Assembly: GCF_000497045.1 (NCBI RefSeq)
Contig: NW_015961951.1
Span: 310,001 to 374,000 of the forward strand
Direction of reading: 5' to 3'
Source of the DNA: Kalmanozyma brasiliensis GHG001
Lineage: Eukaryota; Basidiomycota; Ustilaginomycetes; Ustilaginales
DNA: 64,000 nucleotides
Shown here: one piece after another, positions 1-11,340 of the stretch
Layout of the letters: each line of letters starts with the position of its first letter
How positions within the stretch are numbered: position 1 is the first letter of the stretch
Translations under genes and position numbers: made by a program
The notes under the pieces: generated by a model
What the model was told of the DNA's origin: nothing
What the model saw: the letters and a program-made list of their open reading frames with translations, nothing else
Database searches by the model: none

Positions 1-1708
1 GTACAACAGGAGGTGTGTGCCGCAACGGACGTTTCGCACACCGGCGACGTCGTTCGAGACCTTGACGGCGGCGAGTCACTACTCTAGGAGCCTGCCAGGG
101 ACGTCGTTGGCGGATCATGACGACGTCGTTCAGCCGTGTATGATAAGAGTGGAGATCGCGGGGCGTGAGACACCAGGTCCCTGAGCGGCACCTCGCAACA
201 CTAAGGGCACTCAATGAGCATGTCCCCGGGCGAATTGCTGCAGCCCAGGGATCTGGGATCTGGAGGAGCTGATTGAAGAAGGCGGAGCTCATAGCACGAC
301 GATTCCGGGGCGATGACAAGCATCATCAAAGACACGAGCACCGCAGGCAGCTACATTGAGCACAGAGCCACTCAGATGAGTGCATTGCTCCTGTACTGCC
401 AGCAGCCAGTCCGAGGGGCGCTGCAGCAGAGGTCGTCCTGTGGGGTTGGTGTTGGAAGGGGTGCGCATGGTGGCACGAGTGCGGAGGAGGATGACGTGTT
501 GGCAGTGAAGCGGAAGAGGTGCGAAAGGGAGTTAGCTCTTTATATCGACAGCTGGTTGTTGCGAGGGGGTGGTGAAGACACGGCTCAAAGGGCTGCGGAA
601 GGCTGGCTGTGCGGGATTGTGGGCTGTTGCGGAAGGTCAATTCGGCAAGAGAAGTCGATGCCGGTGCAATGCAAATCAGAATCCGAGGTCGAGCAAAGCA
701 GGCAGGATCGTGACCAACACTCAATGTGATCCGTCACGTGCAAGGCAGCAGGGCATCAATTGATGCTCTGCCTGCCATAAAACCATGCAAGCTGCAGTCG
801 TTCCAACCTGTTGGAGTAGTCGTTGTTTGCGCTTGGCCAAGTCAGGGCACGGGCGAGGAGCGTGCTTGGCCGCCAGTGAAGGAACTCCAACAAGTGTCAC
901 TCATAGGGCCTGACTTTGTCAGATCTCTCGTGCTGATGTGTCGTATGGGCAAGGCTTCGCTACGGCGACCATCACGCCAGTGTCTCCGTGTGCGAAGTGT
1001 TTCTGGACTCTGACTGCAGTTGCATCGGTGAAGCCGAGCAGACTAAGATGCATGTCGACACACTCGAGCTGCCTCGATGCACATCAGTACGAGTCTTCCT
1101 GTCTGCTGCCGTGGATGCTGCGTCTCACGCGGGAAGTCAGGGGAGGCATCCATCGAGGCTTACGGTCGCTCCGGTCAGCAGACATGCCAAAAGACTGGAT
1201 GTTCATGTTGCAGGACACAGGGACACGATCTGGACATCACATTCCGAAAGAGGTAGCATCGAGTTTCGTACAGCGTTGACGGTGACCTCTGGCCTTCCGA
1301 GCAAAGTCAGGCCGCATATGTCCTCCTAAGAAGACTCGCAGCCTCTGTCGACCTCTGCGGGCTGCTTCGCCCCTCATACAGCAGTTTACAAGCGAATGCG
1401 TAGCACTGACACGTGTTGACACGCTTGCACGGCTTTCGCACTAGCAGCATTCGTGACAGGCAGCGTGATGGCCTGACGCACGCGGATGAGCTGCAGAACT
1501 CAGCGAAGGCATCAAACAGTTATGAAGTCTCACACCATCTCCTCGCGCGAACAGCACGAATAATTCGACGGCAGAACACATTCTCAACATTCGAGACAGG
1601 CAGCATCACGTTCTCGTAACAGATTCATTACAACGATATCACAATAAGTCAGCGTCAACAAGTGACAAGGAACACATCTACAAGCACAGCGTTAGCCGAG
1701 CGATGCAT
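1..1708. other. Left-edge region without a supportable gene
   Basis: Short open frames occur on both strands (for example 313-729 on plus, opposed by 326-724 on minus), but none shows a recognisable domain, and the best pair are mirror images of each other. The composition is mixed rather than showing the C-ending codon pattern of the neighbouring transketolase. The last part, up to 1708, should include the transketolase 3' UTR. The first 140 bases hold three copies of a 9-base word, described separately. It could be a degenerate intergenic stretch or the flank of a gene beyond the left edge. Confidence 0.5.
46..130. repeat. Three copies of GACGTCGTT
   Basis: The 9-mer GACGTCGTT occurs at 46-54, 100-108 and 122-130, with the last two only 13 bases apart. 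It contains the palindrome GACGTC. Whether it is a binding-site cluster or chance in a C/G-rich region cannot be told from this window. Confidence 0.35.
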
Positions 1709-4234
1709 TTAGTACTTCATGAGCTTAGCCTCGAGCTCGATGGGGCTGACGAGGCTCTGGCCCTCGAAGACCTTGGCGACGTGCTCAGCCTTGGCGGCAA
1801 CGTCGGCACCGGTCATCTTGTACTTCTTGAAAAGTTCCTTGGCGGGGGCGGAAGCACCGAAGGTGTTAATACCGTGCTGGGCGTGCGAGTACTTGGACCA
1901 GCCGAGCGTCGAGTAGCACTCGACGGACAGGATGGGCTTGCCCGATGGGAGCACCGAGAGACGGTAGTCGATGGGCTGAGCGTCGAAGACCGAGAAGCAT
2001 GGGATCGAGACAACACGAGCCTTGATGCCCTTCTTGCTGAGCTCAGCAACGGCTTCGTTGCAGAGAGCGACCTCGGAACCGGAGGCGACGAGGGTGATGT
2101 CGGCCGACTCGTTCTCGACGACAACGTAACCACCCTTGGAGGCCTTCTCGATGGAGCTGCCTTCGAGCTGGGGCAGGTTCTGTCGGGTAAGGGCAAGGAC
2201 GGAAGGGGTCGACTTGCTCTCGATGGCAACAAGGTAAGCACCGGAGACCTCGTTACCGTCAGCAGGGCGCCAGAACATGAGGTTGGGGATAGCACGGAGC
2301 GCGATGGCAGTCTCGATAGGCTGGTGGGTGGGGCCGTCCTCACCAAGACCGATCGAGTCGTGGGTGGCGACCCAGATGACGCGGTGCTGCGAGAGCGCCG
2401 AGAGACGGACGGCACCGATGGCGTACGAGACGAAGTTGAGGAAAGTACCGGCGGTGGGGATGTGCATGCCGTAGGCGGCGAGACCGTTCATGATGGCACC
2501 CATGGCGTGCTCACGGACACCGTATCGGATGTACTTGCCCGAGTAGTCACCGAGCTGGGTGGCTGGGTGCTGGAAGTCGACGGCGTTGCCCCATCGAGTC
2601 AGGTTGGAGCCGGTCAAATCGGCGGAACCACCAAGGAGCTCGGGAACGGCGTTGGCGACCTTGCCGAGGACGGTCTCGGAAAGCTTTCGCGAGGCAACGG
2701 CGTCGTCGCTGGGCTTGTAGGTGGGCAGGGCCTTCTCCCATCCATCGGGGAGCTTGCCAGCGATACGGCGGGCGATCTCGGCGTGCTCCTCGGGGAACTT
2801 GTCGCCGTACGACTTGAAGAGCTCGGTCCACTCCTTGTCGGCCTTGGCACCACGGTCAGCGATGTCCTTGTAGGCGGCGTAGACATCGTCGGGGACGGCG
2901 AAGCTCTGCTTGGGGTCCATGCCGAATTTGGACTTGACGCTCTCAATGTCGTCGGCCTTGAGGGGGGCACCGTGGGTAGCGGCGAGACCCTGCTGCTTGG
3001 AGCCGAAACCGATGGTGGTCTTGACACGGATGAGCGAGGGCTGGTCAGTGACCTTCCTGGCCTCCGAGATGGCCTTGTAGAGGCCCTCGAGGTCCTTGTC
3101 ACCGTCAAGGACGTGCGAGACGTGCCAGCCGTAGGAGAGGAAGCGCTGCTCGACATCCTCGGTGAAGGAGCAGGCGGTGTCACCGTCGATGGAGATGTGG
3201 TTGTCATCGTAGAGGGCGATGAGGTTGCCGAGCTTGAGGTGACCAGCGAGCGAGGCGGCCTCGGACGAGATACCCTCCTGCAAGCAACCGTCACCGGTGA
3301 ACATGTAGGTGTGGTTGGTGAAGAGCGGGAAGCCGTCCTTGTTGAAGGTGGCAGCCAAGTTGGCCTGGGCGATGGCGAGACCAACGGCGTTGGCGAAACC
3401 CTGACCAAGAGGACCAGTGGTGACCTCGATACCCTCGGTGTGGCCGTGCTCGGGGTGACCAGGGGTCTTGGAGTCGAGCTGACGGAACTGCTTGAGCTGC
3501 TCCATGGGCAGGTCCTTGTAACCGAGCAGGTGGTTGAGGATGTAGATGAGAGCACAAGCGTGGCCTGTTCGGGAGAGAGGAGGAGAAAAGGTCGAATGTC
3601 AGCTCGCTCGCTCTTGAAAAGAGCCATTCTCGGGCGCTTTCGCTATCTCCTTTTGCTAGAAAACAAGGTACATACCGTTGGAGAGAACGAATCGGTCACG
3701 GTTGATCCACTTTGAGTGAGCGGGGTTGATGTTCATGAATCTGAGCGGGAGAGAAGCGGAAGAGAGAGCCAGCACGTCAGTACGCGGTCTCAAGGATATC
3801 CAAATCGCTCTTCACCCCTTTCTGCTCGCTGATCGAGAGATGATCCATCAGAGCAAGCTGCCGAGTCGTCGCTTTTACGCTGGCCTCGCGTCGCGAGTCT
3901 GTCTTCCTAGATCGGAAAAAGCAAGTAGAACTCAAGCGGAAACTCACCGAGAGAACAGGGTGTGGGCCATAGGGGCCATGCCCATGGGAGCACCAGGGTG
4001 ACCCGAGTTGGACTTGGCGACCACATCGGCGGCCAAGACACCTGCAGAGATGGAGCAAAAGCGGAGCAGAAGGCGCAAATGACAGTCAGAGTCCGTGTGC
4101 TTCGCTTCTACTATAGGAGCGATGTCTCTGCTCGCCATCATCACTTGACGATAGAACGAGGAAGACAACCATAGAGTGAACTTACGAATGGCGGCAATGG
4201 CCTTCTCGTCGCTAGCAGACTTGGTGAAGGACAT
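1709..4234 (-). CDS. TKL1: Transketolase
   Basis: Cytosolic transketolase of the non-oxidative pentose phosphate pathway, moving two-carbon ketol units with thiamine diphosphate and a divalent cation. Exons on minus are 4234-4186, 4041-3948, 3740-3676 and 3564-1709; introns of 144, 207 and 111 nt have GT-AG ends and restore one 687-residue frame, the usual fungal length (about 680). Exons 1-2 join to give the N-terminal signature RVLAADVVAKSNSGHPGAPM. Exon 4 carries the thiamine-binding GDGCLQEG...YDDNHISIDG region and the second signature GEDGPTHQPIE. The coding sequence is strongly biased toward C-ending codons, as expected for a highly expressed gene, which also creates a 670-codon open frame on the opposite strand. 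The start is the first ATG that continues into the transketolase signature. Assignment is very secure; the exact paralogue name is by analogy with yeast. Confidence 0.97.
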
Positions 4235-5712
4235 GTTTGCTAAGTTGTTTTCGGAATGGGGAAGGGGGGAAGGATACGATGATGGTGAGAAGAAAAGGAA
4301 GACAGACAGCTCGATGGAATAAGAAGCACGGATGCAGCAGCAACGCCAGAGAGATCAACAGGAGGACTGAGCGGGCACTAAGTCAGAGAGAGGAAGGGTC
4401 AGCTTAGCCAGAGGTGTTGGCAATCGATCCGTCTGCACAAAATGTGATTGCATGAGAAAGAGTGAGTGAGAGAGGGCGCGTGCGCTTTTTCAGCAGAAGT
4501 CTGCGTCAGGACATGTTCAGGTGGAGCCTAGCCAAGCAGATCGATTCGTATGGCCAACTTTGTGTCTCGCTCTGTCCAAGCTCACGTTGCCGATCCACAC
4601 TTGTCAACGATGCTACCGACGCCCCTGATGCACAGCTTGGCGTCAATTGGCTTCATTGTTCGCTAACATTATGTTCGCCTTCTACCAAAGTGTGACTGTC
4701 GATTGAGCCTTCATTCCGGGAGCAGCCTTTGTTTGCGGTTGGGCCATCATTCAGCTTTTGCGAAGAAATCCAATCCGCTTGATTCAGCTGTACCGGACCG
4801 TCATTGCGTCTGATTGTTTGCTTGATTGATTTCAAATTTCCTTACGGCCAACTTTGAAATCCGAAGTGATGAACCATTTCGACTTTGAAACGCTTCATCG
4901 CGTCGATCCGCAGGGACAGTCAGTCAAATGCCAGATCAAACTTGAACCAACACTTTGCGCGTCGAAATTGGCGTCTGGCTAGTTCGTCGCCGGTCCGGTG
5001 CACCGACCATCTTGAGAAGATCATCAGCACCCAACACCTTACAACGCCCAATCATGCCAGATTGCCGAAGACCAACGAAGATCACCGGCCTGACACCCGC
5101 GGGGACGCTCGACCGAATCTACGGGCTGGGCGAGTCGACCACATACCATACAAATGGGCGTGATAAGCTTTCCACTTCCATGTCGCCGATTGAGATAACC
5201 AAGCCAGGGATTTCAGCTTCAGCTTTCAGGGTTCGTCTCACCGATCTTCTAGCGCAGCTGACCAGGCCAACCGAAGTCCCACACACAAACACACAACAAT
5301 TTTCCGATGAACCCTTTCGTCGATCCCACGCTTCTTGGCTTGAAATGATGACAACGTCACCGTGCTTGCAGCAACGTCAGGCCGCGGACTCAAATTTCTG
5401 ATTTTGCCGACCTTACCGTCTTGCTGTCAGTTCATCCGAACACCTTCTGATCCGTAATCATCGAAGTTGCCAAGCCATACGCCGACGTCGAACCGAAGGC
5501 TGCCGACACGCATCGTTCACACGTGGTTGGCTGGACAGACATTCAAGAGTTCGCCCGGCATGGCATGCCGCAGCACACACGGCATAGTCACATCCTTCGT
5601 ATGTATGCAGTAATCGCGTCATGCGACTGGGATTGCGGTGAGCGTAGTGTAACAGAAAGAGTGTCCAATGTTTGAGCACGTACAGTAGTCTCGAGCAAGA
5701 GCGCCCGCGAAT
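4235..5712. other. Intergenic region, transketolase promoter side
   Basis: This 1.48-kb stretch lies between the transketolase start (minus strand) and the end of the DUF726 gene, also on minus. The part next to the transketolase ATG is purine-rich on plus (pyrimidine-rich on the sense strand), like many fungal 5' leaders. Open frames are short and unrecognised. I see no RNA gene or repeat. Confidence 0.6.
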
Positions 5713-8700
5713 CTACCACGGATTCTCCGCCCATGGATCGGATATCGCAGGACGTCGTGATTCGAGCTCGCCCGATGGTGATAGCTTTGATCCTTCGCTC
5801 AAGTCACCGGCTGCGAAGCGAGATGCCAGCTCTTTGGCTGCGGAGGACGACAGCCCATACTGAGTCGGATCCGGTCCTTCCACTAAACCTTCAGCGGGTT
5901 GAATGTCCTCGTCGTCGTAAGAAGCAAATGTGAGTGAGATCCCTTTGTCGGGCACAGCTGCTGGGGTGTCCGACGACTGCGCCCAGGGTAGCGGTGGCAC
6001 AGGCTTGCTCGACTCGGACAAAGCCTTGATAGGCAGAGTCTCGAGGGCAGCAGCTCTGCTGGAGGCTTCTTGATCCGATCCCTCTGCCCTGACTTGAACG
6101 GGGGCGACCGGTGCTGCCGTCTGCTCGGTGCGCGCCGAGAGAGGAAGAGGTGGCAGCGAACTTTGCAGCTCTTTCACCTCGATCCCAGAGTCACGCAGCT
6201 CGCGCAAGATCGCCTCCGTGTCAAAGTGGGCACTCGTCGAGCTCGGACGATCCGCTTCTGGCGTCGCAGCCCGACCACTGCCCTCGTGCGAAGCCCGCAC
6301 CGCCTCGACGCGAGAGACAGACTGCTTGACGATCTCATCCTGCACCTGCTTGGCCTCTTCCACTTGCGCTGCTGCCGCGGGCTCGACCGGCTTGTGCTCC
6401 TCCCTTGGCGGCAAGTCGTCGTCCTCGTACTCGTCGTACTCGGCACGTCCTGATGCTGCAGTGGTCTGTGATACTGCACCAGAAGGCGTGGCGGACCGTG
6501 CAGGTGTCGCTTCTTGACTGCTCTTCGATGCACCTTTGCGTCGGAAGATCTTGCCAAAACCACCCGACTTTGTTGAGACCGACTTGAGCTCCAAGTCCTT
6601 TTGCTCTTCCTCGCGCACAATCTGCCTCTCCGGAATGGCGTTGAGATCTTCTGGCTCGTCAAAGTAGTCGGCCGTCGTTCGGAAGCCGAGCTCGCCCAGC
6701 ACGAGCGGCATAAGCGGACGATAGCCAAGGTGACCGGGCACCACATGCGTGACATCGACGTTTTCGATGTCTTGCACCCTTTCGACAGGGTGTAGACCGG
6801 CGATGCTTCGAAGTCCTCCCGAAGCTGCGCGGTGCAGGTAGCCAAGAATCCAGTCATTGCGGTTGAAAGCGCTGACAAAGCGACCTGAGACGACGCTCCT
6901 CGCCTCTTTCCACGTCTCGTCCTTGGCCGTCACGGGCGCTCCCATGATGTAGACGTTCTGCACGATGCCGTAAGCCTTAATCCTAGCCAGCTCCACCAAC
7001 GCGTAAAAGATGACTCTGGCACCCAAGCTGTATCCGACAAGCGTAATTGGACGCACACCGAGCTGGCGTTTCGAAAGGGTGTCCGCGAGGATGAGTCCAG
7101 CGGCTGCGGCACGGTCGAGCGCATTGGACCACGGATTATCGATGAGGTATCCGAGTTTGGTGAGCCATAGAGGCCATGCTAGAGCGCTCAGCATGGCACC
7201 GGCACCGGCCACGGTTAGCGCCAACGCCTGCTGGACACCTTGAACGATCGTCTCGTTCCAGAGAAGGCCGAGCGCATTGCCCATTTCCTGCATCATGTCC
7301 GGCTCCCAAAGGACACTGAAGGCGTCACCCATGACGCTGTCAATGACGCTGAAGGGCAGCCTTACGTCATCGAGTGGACCACTCATGAAGCCGGGCACCG
7401 TCACAATGGCATTGACGCGCTTGTTGTTGTGGATTGGCTTGAACTCGAACGTCTTGACGCTGCGTGTTCGACGGCTCATGCCGCGTCCCGCCAGGCTCAT
7501 TCCGCCCACAGTACCGGTCGACGTGATGAGGGCCGCACCTCCGACACCGCCTAAGAAGCTGGTGGTACCACCGATGCCGACCGCGCCGAGCGCCGCACCC
7601 ATGCCTGCCCCAATGACGGGAGCCAGCAGACCGGCCGACAGTCCGATGACCAAGCCGCCTCCCACCGTGGCGAGACCCATGAGCACCATGCGCTTCTTCC
7701 GAGCCATCAGCATGCGTGTCTTGATGGCCGAATCGTCGCTGAGCCTCTCCACGCCTTCTTGAATCTCGAGGGCGTCTGTGATACGCTTCTCGAACTGAGT
7801 GACGTCCATCCAGGTGAGCCCGAGATAGGCAGCCATGCGCTCGAGCAGCACACGCGATCGCGAGTCGTAGACGCTATCCGCAGTCAAGACCAAGAAGAGA
7901 TCGCAGAGCACCGTCCAGCGCAAATCAAGGGTGATGGTGGCATCCGCGCTGCTGATGCTTGTTGTCACACCGTCGAGTGCGCTTGGCGGTGGCTCGAGTG
8001 CTTGTGGCTCCTTTGTAAGCCCGAGCGTAGTGGTCACTGAGCCGGGACCTGCTTCCGTTTCTGAAATAGTAGATGTCCCGTTGACAGCGTCTAACGCATT
8101 CGCTACCTGCGCAGCGGTGTTGGGATCAGCCACGACAGTCTGAGCGGAGGAAATCGACGAAGGCCCTGATGAGGTCTTCTCTTGTTGCGAAGCTGCCGAA
8201 CGCTCGGCTTGTTCTGATTCTTCCAGCTGCATGCCAATATCGAAGCCTTCGTCATCGTCCATTGATTGTCGTCTACGATTGTCTGACGATGATCTCGGCT
8301 CGTCCCGGGTCCAAGCTTTGGATGACTTTCCGAAGCCTCCTCCCAGGTCGCCGTCATCCTCCTCGTCGTCTTCTTCCTCTTGATCTTCGTTAGGACCCGC
8401 GTTTGGACGAGCGTTTTCTAAATCGGTGGTTCGCGGCAATGCAGCATTCGGCGCCTCTGCCTCTGGCTCGGTTGCAGGTGGGCTTCTAGCACGCGAGGCC
8501 GATTGCTCTGCATTTTGCCTTGCTTGGTCCTGCTGGCGCTGTTGCTCTTCCTCTTCCTCTTGCCTTTCCTTGAGAGCTTCTGGATCGAAGTCGGGATTCT
8601 CGATGGTCCTTGTGGTGATGAGCGATGGAGCAAGATCGGTAGGCAGCACACCATGCTCGGCCAGAGATTCGATCATTCGTTGCTCTGAGCCCTCGATGGC

Positions 8701-9477
8701 CATGTGCTGGTAGAGGCGAGCCATGATCTTGACTCTCCAGCCTTCCATGCTCTGCTTTGCTGGCTCGAGGGTCTTGCCTGGCACTCTGCGGATCTGACGA
8801 AGCATTTCGGTGGCTATGAGACTGCAAAGACCGACGTAGGCAATCTTTTGACCATCGGTGAGAAGCGACTTTGTCGTGTTCATCTGGTTGAGTGGAGTAG
8901 CAGTGGTGTTGTCGCCGTAAGGATCGTGGCGACTGCCGTCCTGAAAGAGGTATTCGGTGGCTGCGTGGAGCTCGTCGGCCTCCTCGTCTTCATCGAGTCG
9001 GAGCTGTGAGTAGCCCTTCTCGCCATCGCCCTCGTCGTCGCTGTCTTGGGCCGCCTGACCGGCAGGCTTCGATCTCCAATTGTAGCCTCTTGCATCGTCA
9101 ATGTCGAGCTGTTTTCCGGTGGCGTTGCTGGCAGCATTGCGAGAGGACGTCGAGGTGGAGGTCGAGGCTACGCTGTCGGCGAGATACTGAGACTTTGCGC
9201 CCACGCGCTTGTGATGCGTTCCGCTTGTCGAGCGATTCGGTGCGTTGCGCGCAGATGTCCTGGATGGAAGCGAGCGAAATCTGCGAGGGTCGTCTGGATC
9301 CGAGTCGTCTTCGTCCTCGTCGCCGTATGGCAGATCGTGCGGGTTGTAGAGCGATTTCACGGGGATCGGTGCGTTGATCGTCTTGGCAGATTCGACAGGC
9401 ATGGACTGCCACTCGTCGTCGTCGTCGTCCATCATCGCGGCTGTAGTTGTAGTGAAGGGCCTATGCGACGAGCTCAT
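5713..9477 (-). CDS. DUF726 (Mil1/TMCO4-like) alpha/beta-hydrolase membrane protein
   Basis: Single-exon frame of 1254 residues from a true ATG at 9477. Residues about 1-560 are acidic, Ser/Gln-rich and contain a conserved-looking helical block near 210-290. A glycine-rich, very hydrophobic stretch at about 595-660 (GGGLVIGLSAGLLAPVIGAG and following) should enter the membrane as a hairpin or paired helices. The DUF726 hydrolase core follows: VPGFMSG near 691, an aromatic middle part, and the nucleophile elbow GYSLGAR near 815, then the FNRNDW/LGYLHR block. The last 300 residues are low-complexity. Family members include yeast Mil1, an AP-1 interactor, and vertebrate TMCO4; enzymatic activity is unproven for most. 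The family call is firm, but substrate and location are not known from sequence. Confidence 0.88.
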   Translation of the reverse strand: MSSSHRPFTTTTAAMMDDDDDEWQSMPVESAKTINAPIPVKSLYNPHDLPYGDEDEDDSDPDDPRRFRSLPSRTSARNAPNRSTSGTHHKRVGAKSQYLADSVASTSTSTSSRNAASNATGKQLDIDDARGYNWRSKPAGQAAQDSDDEGDGEKGYSQLRLDEDEEADELHAATEYLFQDGSRHDPYGDNTTATPLNQMNTTKSLLTDGQKIAYVGLCSLIATEMLRQIRRVPGKTLEPAKQSMEGWRVKIMARLYQHMAIEGSEQRMIESLAEHGVLPTDLAPSLITTRTIENPDFDPEALKERQEEEEEQQRQQDQARQNAEQSASRARSPPATEPEAEAPNAALPRTTDLENARPNAGPNEDQEEEDDEEDDGDLGGGFGKSSKAWTRDEPRSSSDNRRRQSMDDDEGFDIGMQLEESEQAERSAASQQEKTSSGPSSISSAQTVVADPNTAAQVANALDAVNGTSTISETEAGPGSVTTTLGLTKEPQALEPPPSALDGVTTSISSADATITLDLRWTVLCDLFLVLTADSVYDSRSRVLLERMAAYLGLTWMDVTQFEKRITDALEIQEGVERLSDDSAIKTRMLMARKKRMVLMGLATVGGGLVIGLSAGLLAPVIGAGMGAALGAVGIGGTTSFLGGVGGAALITSTGTVGGMSLAGRGMSRRTRSVKTFEFKPIHNNKRVNAIVTVPGFMSGPLDDVRLPFSVIDSVMGDAFSVLWEPDMMQEMGNALGLLWNETIVQGVQQALALTVAGAGAMLSALAWPLWLTKLGYLIDNPWSNALDRAAAAGLILADTLSKRQLGVRPITLVGYSLGARVIFYALVELARIKAYGIVQNVYIMGAPVTAKDETWKEARSVVSGRFVSAFNRNDWILGYLHRAASGGLRSIAGLHPVERVQDIENVDVTHVVPGHLGYRPLMPLVLGELGFRTTADYFDEPEDLNAIPERQIVREEEQKDLELKSVSTKSGGFGKIFRRKGASKSSQEATPARSATPSGAVSQTTAASGRAEYDEYEDDDLPPREEHKPVEPAAAAQVEEAKQVQDEIVKQSVSRVEAVRASHEGSGRAATPEADRPSSTSAHFDTEAILRELRDSGIEVKELQSSLPPLPLSARTEQTAAPVAPVQVRAEGSDQEASSRAAALETLPIKALSESSKPVPPLPWAQSSDTPAAVPDKGISLTFASYDDEDIQPAEGLVEGPDPTQYGLSSSAAKELASRFAAGDLSEGSKLSPSGELESRRPAISDPWAENPW

Positions 9478-10105
9478 GGCTGCCAGTCTGAGAGAGTCCT
9501 AGCCATCAAGCTGTCATGGATCCGGGTGTCTCTTGGCAGATTGCAGACGCAGGTGCTTCTGCAATGAGACAAGCTGATGTGATGATGGTGGCGAGAGCCG
9601 GAGAAAGGTCCGAGCGACGTTTGGCGCTGATGTCGGTGCGGGCAAGGTATCGATGGGCTGTTGCAAGTGGTTAGAGACGATGAGAAATGGCTACGCAAGG
9701 GTTCAACACGGTGAATCTGTTGATCTGACCATGCAACCGTGACAGTTGTGAGTGCCAGAGTCGCCCTTACCCCATTTCGTCACTCAAGCCGAGCAATTTA
9801 AAACAAGCTCGCATCAGTCAGAAATCTCACAACGAGCCGGATTTTTTTTGGTTCATCAACGCCTCGACGTATCAAACGATACCGTTGAGCTTGCGATCAT
9901 GAAGGACAGCTATCGTCGGAGAGTCATTAAGCGGCCATCAAGCGGAGGTTGCATTCAAATTCAACAAAGGGTGCTAGAGCCACGCCTCTGCTTGATTTGC
10001 GTCGATGAGGAGTGATAGTGTACAAATGTCGAGGAGAGAGGGAAGTGGGTCTTGCCCTGTTCTAGGTAAAGTTAGCCCCGAAGCAGTGACCAAGACTCTG
10101 GTTGA
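9478..10105. other. Intergenic region between DUF726 gene and SRP14
   Basis: Holds the 5' side of the DUF726 gene and the 3' side of SRP14, both on minus. No supportable coding frame. An eight-T run lies near 9843. Nothing else recognised. Confidence 0.55.
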
Positions 10106-10763
10106 TTAGGATGCTTTGGCCGCTGAGACCTTTCTCTTGGCCTCTTTGGCCTTTTCCTTTCGCAACGCAAGCCCTTTCTTGAGTGCGCGCTGTCGTTTGC
10201 GACGACCTGCACCCCGCTTGCTACCCACCGTGTTGGTGACGATCTTGTCTTTGCCGTCCACCTGCTGCACGAGCTTCTTTCGGCTCTGCTCCTTGGCCTT
10301 GTCCATCTTCCTCTCTTTGGCTTTGTCACGCTTCTTGAGTCCGTTGGACAGGTGCGTCCTTAGCAACGGTAGATATGCGCTCTGAAATGATGCGAGCTGG
10401 GAAGCTGGGACCAATGTGCTGATCTTGACCTTGTCGCTGCTCGATGCGCCGTTGGTGGCACGGAACAGGATCGCATCTGATACGCTCGATGAGGACGAAG
10501 GTGTCATGTCTACGTCGCCGTCCTTGGCTGCTGAAGCCGGCGCCTTCTTCGAAGTTACGTAGACTGAGTGCTTGCTCGTGCTGGATTCGAAGAGCTTGGT
10601 GAGCTCCGAGAGGAACTGTCGGTGAGAAGATTGTAGTCGCGGGACAGGGAGAAGATATGCAGAACAAGCACGAAAGCTCAACGTCAGTGTGTGCGTCTTG
10701 TCTGGGTATGTGTCGACCCTCAGGCTGATTGGCGATGCTTACCTGTTCGTTGGTGACAGTCAT
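10106..10763 (-). CDS. SRP14: Signal recognition particle subunit SRP14
   Basis: Alu-domain protein of the signal recognition particle; it pauses elongation while the ribosome is brought to the ER. Exons 10763-10743 (seven codons, MTVTNEQ) and 10615-10106 are joined across a 127-nt GT-AG intron whose donor reads GTAAGC. The product is 176 residues. Exon 2 opens with FLSELTKLFESS and then SVYVTSKK, the typical SRP14 start; KISTLV and FQSAYLPLLRTHLSNGLKKRDK match the end of the conserved fold. The C-terminal 70 residues are a Lys/Arg/Ala-rich tail, longer than in yeast, plausibly RNA-binding. The intron position is fixed by homology on both sides. It is divergent from VMS1. Confidence 0.93.
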
Positions 10764-11340
10764 CTTGCCCGATGTGGGGCCTTTTCGCTACTACCCTGAA
10801 ACCTTGACAATGCTATAAAGCTTCCGCGCTGCACACTGTGCTGCAGTCAGAGTTGCAAGCAGTCGGCGATGTTGGGATGTGGTAGGATCTGTCGAGGAAG
10901 AAATAGCGAGCCGACGAAGCGTGATGTGATTTGGCGGGGTTGGCTCGCTCACATGGCCCAGTCTCGAGCTCAATATCGGAATGTGTTGTCAGATCGGGGT
11001 GACTCCTTTGAAGTGGATCAGCGATTTGCGCAGTGACTGCAGCTCAACGTCACCTTTTTGGAAGAAGTGGGCAAAGTGACATGTCGTGCGTCCATCTCGA
11101 CTCAGCCAGGCCCTTCGTCATCTCTGCTCTCAACAACACCAGCCATCGTCATTCCTCCAAGTCTTCGAAAGCAGCCCGCTAACGCATACCATCAAACTGA
11201 TTCAACAGGCCCCCACACGTCTGCGCGGGCTCACCAAACGATTGACCACCTGGCATCTCAGTCTTCAGTCCTTACAACCCAGATTTCAAGCATCATTGCC
11301 ATCTGACACACTCTTGGCAGCAAATCGGTACTGGAGCAGC
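10764..11340. promoter_or_regulatory. Divergent promoter region SRP14 / VMS1
   Basis: These 577 bases separate the two start codons and must contain both 5' leaders and promoters. The VMS1 frame is open back to 11086, but that extension starts with GTG and has no in-frame ATG before 11341, so I treat it as leader. No specific factor site is claimed. Confidence 0.55.

Noticed and set aside
313..729. 138-residue plus frame with ATG in the left-edge region
   Set aside because: No domain, unusual composition, and it is matched by an equally long minus frame over the same bases, so neither shows coding evidence.
1703..3715. 670-residue plus-strand frame rich in Gly, Val, Leu and Asp
   Set aside because: It is the antisense of the transketolase last exon and has no domain; strong codon bias explains its openness.
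11086..11340. 85-residue N-terminal extension of Vms1
   Set aside because: The frame begins with GTG, not ATG; the first in-frame ATG is 11341, with good context and just before the conserved LYAFDLP block.
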